Source: Bacillota bacterium
GTDB lineage: Bacteria; Bacillota; Clostridia; Lutisporales; Lutisporaceae
DNA: 6,906 nt
Direction: 5' to 3'
Assembly (NCBI GenBank): GCA_023405875.1
Contig: JAEXXN010000431.1
Span: 1-6,906, forward strand
Below the pieces are notes generated by a model. It was not told the DNA's origin, did no database searches, and saw nothing but the letters and a program-made list of their open reading frames with translations. Below, piece after piece: positions 1-5,222 of this stretch. Each line of letters opens with the position of its first letter. The first letter of the stretch is position 1. The translations under genes and the position numbers were made by a program.

Positions 1-1
1 G

Positions 2-355
2 GATTGGAAGGAAGAGCTGCTGGATATTATCAGGAATAAAATCAATAAGACAGTAAAAAACAAGGATTCCGCTGTCCAAAATATTATCAACAGCTTGGAA
101 GAGCATAGTCAGCTATCGACTTTTGTAAATATTCTCAAAGTCCTTAATACACCTCCTTTTAAATGGACAAGGAAATGCTTGTGCAAAGAATTTGAAAAGT
201 CCGGTATCAACATTAGTGAAAGCCAGATAAAAAGATATCTACTGATACTGAAGGAGCACGACCTGGTGCAGTGTAAGACCGGAGACGGAACTTATATAAA
301 AGAGATGGGCAGAGTTCTATTGCATCAATACGAAGACGATCCGTCTTCTTTTTAA
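2..355 (+). CDS. C-terminal part of a winged-helix DNA-binding regulator (5'-truncated by the window edge)
   Basis: The reading frame is open from the first bases of the window to TAA at 353-355, giving 117 residues of a protein that starts outside the window. A TTG at 95 could be read as a start but has no ribosome binding site, and the frame is open upstream of it. The visible part begins with a charged helical stretch (residues 1-38). It then has a winged helix-turn-helix-like unit: a helix at about 39-49, a second at 56-67, a probable recognition helix at 72-87 (SESQIKRYLLILKEH) and a short wing ending in GDGTYI (94-99). This is how DNA-binding domains look, so a transcription regulator is likely. 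Because a sigma-54 promoter lies just downstream, I infer that the missing N-terminal part may carry an AAA+ sigma-54 activator domain, but nothing visible proves it. The usual Fis-type HTH of such activators is not evident. An IclR-, GntR- or YafY-like regulator remains possible. Confidence 0.6.
   Translation, partial: DWKEELLDIIRNKINKTVKNKDSAVQNIINSLEEHSQLSTFVNILKVLNTPPFKWTRKCLCKEFEKSGINISESQIKRYLLILKEHDLVQCKTGDGTYIKEMGRVLLHQYEDDPSSF
332..353 (+). terminator. Intrinsic terminator embedded in the end of the regulator gene
   Basis: GAAGACG (332-338) and CGTCTTC (342-348) form a perfect 7-bp stem with a 3-nt loop, followed directly by five T (349-353). The T tract spells the last codons and the first base of the stop codon TAA (353-355). 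This is the standard shape of a Rho-independent terminator, of moderate strength. It would separate transcription of the regulator from the operon that starts near 468. Its position inside the coding region is unusual. Confidence 0.6.
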
Positions 356-361
356 GAAAAG

Positions 362-405
362 TTTGTCCATGAATGGCTAAAGGAAAATAACCATATGCGG
401 ACAAA
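362..405. promoter_or_regulatory. Imperfect 15-bp inverted repeat, candidate activator-binding (enhancer) site
   Basis: TTTGTCC at 362-368 is matched by GGACAAA at 399-405. The symmetry resumes with ATGG (373-376) against CCAT (391-394), so 11 of 15 positions match across arms 362-376 and 391-405 with a 14-bp spacer. It lies about 63 to 106 bp upstream of the start expected from the sigma-54 promoter, which is in the usual range for upstream activator sites of sigma-54 enhancer-binding proteins. No T tract follows, so it is not a terminator. The binding role is inferred from shape and place only. Confidence 0.4.
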
Positions 406-421
406 TATCGCAAAAGCAGTC

Positions 422-438
422 AAAATCCATAGGATTTT
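422..438. other. Short AT-rich hairpin just upstream of the -24 element
   Basis: AAAATCC (422-428) and GGATTTT (432-438) are perfect 7-bp arms with a 3-nt spacer, followed by one more T and ATT. It could be a weak second terminator for the regulator gene or a protein-binding site next to the promoter. The stem has only two G-C pairs, so it may also be chance in AT-rich DNA. Confidence 0.25.
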
Positions 439-441
439 TAT

Positions 442-457
442 TGGCACAGAAATTGCA
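442..457 (+). promoter_or_regulatory. Sigma-54 (RpoN, -24/-12) promoter
   Basis: The sequence TGGCACAGAAATTGCA matches the sigma-54 consensus TGGCAC-N5-TTGCW in full. The invariant GG (443-444) and GC (455-456) are separated by exactly 10 bp, the required spacing. Transcription would start about 12 bp downstream of the GC, near 468, giving a leader of about 180 nt before the first ATG at 648. Sigma-54 promoters need an ATP-driven activator bound upstream. The regulator ending at 355 and the inverted repeat at 362-405 are candidates for that activator and its site. No other -24/-12 match was found in the intergenic regions of the window. Confidence 0.8.
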
Positions 458-476
458 AATTCATAATAAATGAATT
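458..476. repeat. Small inverted repeat at the predicted transcription start
   Basis: AATTCAT (458-464) and ATGAATT (470-476) are perfect 7-bp arms around a 5-bp AT spacer, centred on the base where the sigma-54 transcript should begin. It could assist promoter melting or bind a protein. It is very AT-rich, so chance is a real possibility. Confidence 0.25.
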
Positions 477-647
477 CTCTTCATCAGAAGATATTGCATC
501 TTTCCTGTGAGAGATAATGCTCAAGCAAGCAGATGTAATTTGAGATACGTATCACAGCTGTATCAATTAACGTACTACTGTCCCTTCTCTATTGAGGAAA
601 GTAAAATTGAATATCAATAAAAACTACAAAACAAAAGGAGGAACAAT
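468..647 (+). other. Long 5' leader of the operon (about 180 nt), possibly structured
   Basis: This is the stretch between the inferred sigma-54 start and the first gene. Bases 493-501 (ATTGCATCT) can pair with 531-539 (AGATGTAAT) through nine base pairs, one of them G-U, enclosing a 29-nt region with further weak pairing (TGC/GCA around 518-527). A palindrome follows at 541-556. A strong ribosome binding site, AAGGAGG at 635-641, sits 6 nt before ATG 648. I recognise no known riboswitch class, no credible small ORF and no convincing sigma-70 promoter here. Confidence 0.35.
541..556. promoter_or_regulatory. Near-perfect 16-bp palindrome, candidate repressor operator
   Basis: The sequence TGAGATACGTATCACA is a 16-bp palindrome with a single broken pair (543/554) and a perfect 10-bp core, GATACGTATC (544-553). 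Even-length palindromes with a central CG resemble operators of LacI-family and similar dimeric repressors. It lies about 75 bp downstream of the expected sigma-54 start and about 90 bp before the first gene, so a bound protein could act as a transcription roadblock. The cognate protein is unknown. Confidence 0.35.
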
Positions 648-1622
648 ATGGATAAAATCATAGTAGTACAGCCGATTCATGACAATGGCATGAAAATTCT
701 AAGTGAGGCCGGAGAGGTTGTAGTTCCGGAAAGCTCATCTGACAAGGAAGTGTCCAAAGCAGGGCGGGACGCTAAAGCTTTAGTAGTCCGGCTGACACGT
801 GTCTCTGCCGACTTGATGGATGCTATGCCTTCGCTCAAGGTTATCGGCCGTAATGGCATAGGCGTAGATAATATCGACGTGAAAGCAGCATCTCAAAGAA
901 AGATTATGGTAGTAAATACACCCGGTACAAATTCAAATAGTGTTGCTGAATACGTTATAGCTGCCTTCATGTTTCTGATGAAACGGCTGGGCCCCCTTGA
1001 TTTGCATATCAAGCAGGGGGATTGGGCTTTCAGGGACAGCTCCCGGGGCTTTGATGTTGAAGGTAAAACAATCGGAATAGTCGGAATGGGTCAAATTGGT
1101 TCTATTTTACTGAAAAAGTGCAGAACAGGACTGGGAATGAGGACCTTAGTCTATGATCCCTATCTTTCTGCAGAACAGATTATCGAATCGGAAGCAGAGG
1201 CCTGTCCAAGTCTGGAGGTATTATTAAATCAGGCAGATGTAGTTTCAATACATGTACCTTTAACGAATTCAACCAGGGGGATGTTTAATAACGAGCTTCT
1301 TTCAAAGATGAAAAAGGGAGCCATACTGATAAATGCTTCCCGCGGAGGTATCGTGGATGAGGAAGCCTTAAGCAGGCTTTTACAAAGCGGCCATCTTGGC
1401 GGTGCAGCTCTTGATGTATTTGCTCAGGAGCCGCCTGAGAAAGCCTGTCCTCTCTGGGGTGTGCCTAATCTTTTGGCAACGCCTCACATTGCCGGTATGA
1501 CGGAGGATGCGGCAATCCGTACTGCAGAAGCGATGTGCAAGGATGTTGCCGCAGTGTTGAGAGGGGACAAACCTGCTAATCTATACAATAAGGATGCATT
1601 CGGGGAGGAGCTGTTCAAATGA
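648..1622 (+). CDS. D-isomer-specific 2-hydroxyacid dehydrogenase, NAD-dependent (SerA-like, no ACT domain)
   Basis: This cytoplasmic oxidoreductase should interconvert a 2-hydroxyacid and its 2-oxoacid with NAD(H). The 324-residue protein has the family's two-part fold. A flavodoxin-like substrate domain is formed by about residues 1-105 and 285-324, with the RNGIGVDNID motif at 68-77. The Rossmann domain (about 106-284) has G146-x-G148-xx-G151, with D170 placed to select NAD over NADP. The catalytic triad is complete: R232 in NASRGGIVDEEAL, E261 in LDVFAQEPP and H280 in TPHIAG. It stops well short of full-length SerA enzymes and has no ACT regulatory domain, so a feedback-controlled serine-pathway role is less likely than a catabolic one. 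The start is fixed by AAGGAGG at 635-641, 6 nt before ATG. The stop overlaps the next start as ATGA (1619-1622), so translation is probably coupled to the permease. The substrate is not known; phosphoglycerate, glyoxylate/hydroxypyruvate or another oxoacid are all possible. Confidence 0.9.
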   Translation: MDKIIVVQPIHDNGMKILSEAGEVVVPESSSDKEVSKAGRDAKALVVRLTRVSADLMDAMPSLKVIGRNGIGVDNIDVKAASQRKIMVVNTPGTNSNSVAEYVIAAFMFLMKRLGPLDLHIKQGDWAFRDSSRGFDVEGKTIGIVGMGQIGSILLKKCRTGLGMRTLVYDPYLSAEQIIESEAEACPSLEVLLNQADVVSIHVPLTNSTRGMFNNELLSKMKKGAILINASRGGIVDEEALSRLLQSGHLGGAALDVFAQEPPEKACPLWGVPNLLATPHIAGMTEDAAIRTAEAMCKDVAAVLRGDKPANLYNKDAFGEELFK

Positions 1623-2626
1623 AGAGTATTCTAAGCCTTGGACGACCTCAAAACACTAAGGATAAGGAACCGCAGCCAGGAAAAGGTAAGCTTTCATCAA
1701 TTGGCCATTATGTAAAAAAGTATGGAATGGTGTTTACCTTTCTTGGGCTGATCATTCTGGGATCACTTTTATCCGATAGATTTCTTTCTTCCCGTAACCT
1801 GCTTAATGTAGCCAGGCAGGTAGCAATTATAGGCTTATTGGCAACCGGAGAAACCTTTGCAATCCTGGCAGGCGGAATCGATTTATCAGTCGGAGGGGTA
1901 TTATCTGCGGCGGCGGTTTTTGCCGCGTCCATGCAGTTTTTACCATTTCCCGCCATTGTAGTGCTCACGATTTTATTCGGCAGTATGTTCGGACTCACCA
2001 CCGGTAATTTGGTATCGAGGGCAAAGATAACTCCGTTTATAGCAACCATGGGTATGGGGGCGGTAGCTGATGGAGTTGCGCTGCTGCTATCTAACGGACA
2101 GCCGATATTTATCGAGAACAATAGCGAAATATTTGCGGCTTTAGGTAATGACAGCTTTCTGGGTATACCGATTCCGGCGATTGTATTAGTTGTTTGTATA
2201 ATAATAGGACAAATAATACTGTCGTATACTTCAGCGGGAGTATACCTGAAAGCCCTTGGAGGAAATGAGGAAGCTACTTTCTGGTCAGGGGTCAATACCA
2301 AAAAATACCGCACACTGTCTTTTGTGCTTGCAGGTATTTTTACAGGTGTTGCGGCTATATTAGCCGTAGCCCGTACATCGGTAGGAGACCCTGTAATAGG
2401 ACAGGGGCTGACCCTTGATGCCATAAGCGCAGTAGTAATAGGCGGAACACACTTAGGCGGCGGAGGTATTGGAAGTGTCACAGGCACTCTCCTGGGGGCA
2501 TTTATAATGGGCATAATCAATAACCTTTTCAACCTTTTAAATGTCAATGCTTATTGGCAATTGGTAGCCAAGGGTTCAATCATCATCGGGGCAGTCTATA
2601 TAGGTACCCGCAAGGGAAAGGAGTGA
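1619..2626 (+). CDS. ABC transporter permease, ribose/galactose (RbsC-like) class
   Basis: This is the membrane subunit of a solute importer, 335 residues, a normal family length apart from a polar, Lys/Pro-rich N-terminal tail of about 30 residues. I see about eight to ten hydrophobic segments, beginning near 36-53, 66-84, 109-129, 138-157, 185-203, 232-250 and 288-308. Family signatures are present: ATGETFAILAGGIDLSVGG at 75-93, the cytoplasmic coupling loop ALGGNEEATFWSGV at 212-225, and LDAISAVVIGGTHLGGGG at 266-283. The start ATG (1619) overlaps the preceding stop, with GGGGAGGAG at 1602-1610 as ribosome binding site. The gene is followed after 4 nt by the ATPase. Only one permease gene is present, so it should act as a homodimer with the ATPase and the lipoprotein encoded downstream. 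The family handles mainly pentoses and hexoses but also autoinducer-2 and other small molecules; the substrate cannot be read from the permease. Confidence 0.93.
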   Translation: MKSILSLGRPQNTKDKEPQPGKGKLSSIGHYVKKYGMVFTFLGLIILGSLLSDRFLSSRNLLNVARQVAIIGLLATGETFAILAGGIDLSVGGVLSAAAVFAASMQFLPFPAIVVLTILFGSMFGLTTGNLVSRAKITPFIATMGMGAVADGVALLLSNGQPIFIENNSEIFAALGNDSFLGIPIPAIVLVVCIIIGQIILSYTSAGVYLKALGGNEEATFWSGVNTKKYRTLSFVLAGIFTGVAAILAVARTSVGDPVIGQGLTLDAISAVVIGGTHLGGGGIGSVTGTLLGAFIMGIINNLFNLLNVNAYWQLVAKGSIIIGAVYIGTRKGKE

Positions 2627-2630
2627 GAAT

Positions 2631-4136
2631 GTGGATATTCTACTCAAGGCTCGGGGAATAAGTAAACGGTTTGGAGGTATTCAAGCCCTTAATAAAGTTG
2701 ATTTTGAAGTCGGAAAGGGCGAAATTCATGCTGTAATCGGTGAAAATGGCGCCGGCAAATCCACCCTTATGAAGATAATTACGGGAGTATACCATAAGGA
2801 TGAAGGGGAATTATGGTTTGACGGAAATCCGCTTTCACCCAAAAACCCTTTGCATTGCAGGAATCTTGGCATCGGGATAGTATATCAGGAACCTACCCTG
2901 ATAAAATCGCTTGATGTCAAAAGGAATATTTATCTTGGCAGATATCCGCAAAAAAAGCTTCCCGGTTTTGTGGATTGGACCTGCTTAAAGGAACAAACTC
3001 AAAAAGTCCTTGAGCAGCTGGATATACAGATCGATCCCGATACTACCGTAGGGCAGTTGACCTTCGGCAAGCGTCAAATGATTGAGATTGCAAAGGTAAT
3101 GGCTCATAACGCCAAGCTCGTTATTCTTGACGAACCTACTTCCGCACTTTCCGAGGAAGAAAAGGACAGCCTTTTTACTATTATCAGGCTGCTTAAAGAG
3201 AAGGGGACATCTATTATTTATATCAGCCACAGGTTATCTGAGATTTTCGAAATCTCAGACAGGATAACGGTTTTGCGGGACGGGAATATGATAGGTAGCG
3301 ATTTGACAAAAAATCTGACGGTTGATTTATTAATAAAAATGATGGTTGGCCGTTCATTGAATTCCGGTATGCAACGGCAAAGCGATTGCCGGGCTGAAAA
3401 GGTTGAGGTCCTCAAGGTGGATGGGATATCTCGCGGCAATGTGCTTAAAAATATCAGTTTTTGCCTGCATAAGGGCGAAATCCTTGGAATATCAGGCTTA
3501 ATAGGTTCAGGACGCACTGAATTGGCAAGAGCGATCTTTGGCATAGATAAAATTGATTCAGGTAAAGTTTATCTCGATGGTAAGCCTACCGTTATTAATT
3601 CACCGAATGAAGCGGTTAAGCACGAGCTTGCCTTTGTACCTGAAAGCAGAAAGGAGCAGGGCATCATACCCCGTATGAGCGTGGGCAATAACATTACTAT
3701 CACTATGTTAAAGCAATTAACGAAATTATCTTTTGTTGACCGGCCGCAACAGCAAAAGAAAGCCCACAGCTTTGTCGATAAACTGGGAATCAAGATAGCC
3801 GGTTTAGCTCAGCCGGTCATCAGCTTATCCGGCGGTAACCAGCAAAAGGTGGTAATCGCAAAATGGCTTTCCAGTAATCCTAAAATTCTGATTCTGGATG
3901 AACCTACCCGCGGCATTGATGTCAATGCCAAAAGTGAGATTCATCAGTTAATAACAAAGCTGGCTGACGAAGGTATGTCCGTTATTATGATCTCTTCAGA
4001 AATGGAGGAGGTGATGAAGCTTTCTGACAGAGTTCTAGTATTATATGAAGGTGAAGTATCAGGAATTTTAGACCATGATGAAATTTCCGAAGAAAACCTT
4101 TTAAGCTGTATTCACTGTCATAAAAATGTAGGTTAA
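2631..4136 (+). CDS. ABC transporter ATP-binding protein with two nucleotide-binding domains (RbsA/MglA-like)
   Basis: This cytoplasmic ATPase energises the importer. At 501 residues it has the usual length for the duplicated sugar-class ATPases. Domain 1 has Walker A GENGAGKST (37-45), Q-loop Q86, Walker B LVILDEPTSAL with D167/E168, and H-loop H200. Its signature loop is LTFGKRQ (143-149), a drift from the more usual LSxGQQQ. Domain 2 has the family's degenerate P-loop, GLIGSGRTEL (289-298), with Arg in place of the Walker Lys, an intact LSGGNQQKV (399-407), Walker B D423/E424 and a Ser where the H-loop His would be (ISSEMEE). This asymmetry is normal for RbsA/MglA, where one composite site is weak. 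The start is GTG at 2631, chosen because AAGGAG lies at 2618-2623 and the ATG two bases earlier opens a frame that soon stops. The C-terminus ends in a small Cys/His cluster (C493, H495, C496, H497) of unknown meaning. Confidence 0.94.
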   Translation: MDILLKARGISKRFGGIQALNKVDFEVGKGEIHAVIGENGAGKSTLMKIITGVYHKDEGELWFDGNPLSPKNPLHCRNLGIGIVYQEPTLIKSLDVKRNIYLGRYPQKKLPGFVDWTCLKEQTQKVLEQLDIQIDPDTTVGQLTFGKRQMIEIAKVMAHNAKLVILDEPTSALSEEEKDSLFTIIRLLKEKGTSIIYISHRLSEIFEISDRITVLRDGNMIGSDLTKNLTVDLLIKMMVGRSLNSGMQRQSDCRAEKVEVLKVDGISRGNVLKNISFCLHKGEILGISGLIGSGRTELARAIFGIDKIDSGKVYLDGKPTVINSPNEAVKHELAFVPESRKEQGIIPRMSVGNNITITMLKQLTKLSFVDRPQQQKKAHSFVDKLGIKIAGLAQPVISLSGGNQQKVVIAKWLSSNPKILILDEPTRGIDVNAKSEIHQLITKLADEGMSVIMISSEMEEVMKLSDRVLVLYEGEVSGILDHDEISEENLLSCIHCHKNVG

Positions 4137-4146
4137 TAGATTATTG

Positions 4147-4153
4147 AAAGGGG
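4147..4153 (+). promoter_or_regulatory. Ribosome binding site that decides the lipoprotein start
   Basis: AAAGGGG lies 8 nt before ATG 4162. An in-frame TTG at 4144 would place this site inside the coding region, so ATG 4162 is the better start. Confidence 0.7.
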
Positions 4154-4161
4154 TACTAAAA

Positions 4162-5169
4162 ATGTCTAAAAGGATGAAAAAGGGATTTTTGCTTATAATG
4201 GTCACAGGAATTTGTTTATCTCTCCTTACAGCATGCGGCACAAAAGCTCCCGCCTCAGGCGATACCTCGACCCCTGCCCCTGAACCGGAAAAAAAGACCT
4301 TCAAAGTGGGTTATTCAATCGATACTATTTCTACCCCCTTTAACGCAAAGGCATATGAGCAAATGGCTGCCGAATGGAAGAGCCATCCTGAGGTAACCTT
4401 GTATACTACAGAGGCCAGGGGACAGGCTATCAAACAGGTATCAGACATTGAAGACCTTATCAGCAAAGGTGTGGACTTGCTTATTGTCAAACCCCGGGAT
4501 GAAAAGACCCTGGCATCTACTTTGAGCAGTGCCTATAAGCAGGGTATAAAGGTGGTATTGATCGACAGGGTTATTGACAGCGAAGATTACAATACGCGTG
4601 TTGTAACGGATAACGCCGAAGTCGGCATATTGTGTGCTGAATATATGGCAAAAGCTATCGGCGGAAAAGGCAATGTGTGCATCGCGGAAGGTACTCCGGG
4701 TGCCAGCTCATACCTTGAGAGAACCAACGCTTTTATAGAAACTATGAGTAAATACCCGGATATTAAAATCATTGCACAGCAGCCGTCAAACGCCAAGCGT
4801 GATGAGGGTAAGACTCTTGCAGAAAACTGGATCCAGGCATACGGTGATAAAATAAGCGGAATACATTCCAATGCAGATGAAATCACAATGGGTATTATAC
4901 AGGCAGTTGAGCAGGCAGGTAAAACCGGAGATATTAAAGTGACCAGTATTACCGGTCTCATGGAAGCCGTTCCAGCCGTAAAAAATGGACAGATAGACCA
5001 GGTTGCGACCATAACTAACGGTGTTCGTATAGGCGTTGATGCTGCCTGGAAGCTTCTGAACGGCGAGGAGGTCCCCAAAAAAATTATTGTTCCCAGCGTG
5101 ACAATCACAAAAGATAACGCTGATCAATACTATAACCAGGATAAGTACCTGGTTGATGAATTACTTTAA
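4162..5169 (+). CDS. Sugar-class ABC transporter substrate-binding lipoprotein (Peripla_BP_4 type)
   Basis: This extracytoplasmic receptor hands substrate to the importer and is anchored to the outer face of the membrane by a lipid. With the ATG start it has 335 residues: basic N-terminus (MSKRMKKG), hydrophobic segment 8-22, lipobox L22-T-A-C25, then a Thr/Pro/Ser/Glu-rich linker (about 27-44). The mature part is a two-lobe periplasmic-binding fold from about 47. Family landmarks include IDR at 134-136, TDN at 149-151, ERTNAF at 186-191 and NADE at 237-240. Aligned by eye to E. coli ribose-binding protein, the Asp-Arg pair (135-136), R187 and F60 are kept. Several other ribose contacts look changed, including T58, N61, K110, A238, T264 and N286, so ribose itself is doubtful. 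The gene follows the ATPase after 25 nt and precedes the M24 gene by 53 nt, with no terminator seen in either gap. The permease-ATPase-receptor order differs from the common ATPase-permease-receptor order. Confidence 0.92.
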   Translation: MSKRMKKGFLLIMVTGICLSLLTACGTKAPASGDTSTPAPEPEKKTFKVGYSIDTISTPFNAKAYEQMAAEWKSHPEVTLYTTEARGQAIKQVSDIEDLISKGVDLLIVKPRDEKTLASTLSSAYKQGIKVVLIDRVIDSEDYNTRVVTDNAEVGILCAEYMAKAIGGKGNVCIAEGTPGASSYLERTNAFIETMSKYPDIKIIAQQPSNAKRDEGKTLAENWIQAYGDKISGIHSNADEITMGIIQAVEQAGKTGDIKVTSITGLMEAVPAVKNGQIDQVATITNGVRIGVDAAWKLLNGEEVPKKIIVPSVTITKDNADQYYNQDKYLVDELL

Positions 5170-5222
5170 AAATTAGATATTTAATAGAAATTTACTTAAT
5201 GGATTTAGGAGGATAAATAATT

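Noticed and set aside
213..413. Minus-strand frame spanning the regulator end and the intergenic region
   Set aside because: No family resemblance; it runs antisense through the winged-helix coding region and the terminator.
540..566. Possible sigma-70 promoter in the leader (TTGAGA with TATCAA)
   Set aside because: The spacer is only 15 bp and the -10 match is poor; the sigma-54 element explains expression better.
1472..1493. TTGGCA...TTGCC inside the dehydrogenase gene as a second sigma-54 site
   Set aside because: The GG to GC distance is 14 bp instead of 10, and it lies within a coding region.
1708..2547. Long open frame (279 codons) on the minus strand across the permease gene
   Set aside because: The plus-strand frame has clear RbsC-family signatures and a ribosome binding site. 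The minus-strand product looks like low-complexity antisense translation without family motifs.
2629..2631. ATG overlapping the GTG start of the ATPase
   Set aside because: That frame reaches a stop after about ten codons; the GTG frame encodes the whole ATPase.
4144..4161. TTG start adding six residues to the binding protein
   Set aside because: It would lie upstream of the AAAGGGG site, which is well placed for ATG 4162. The shorter form gives a normal lipoprotein signal.
4587..5127. Two overlapping minus-strand open frames within the binding-protein gene
   Set aside because: They are shadows of a well-supported lipoprotein gene and have no recognisable domains or good start contexts.
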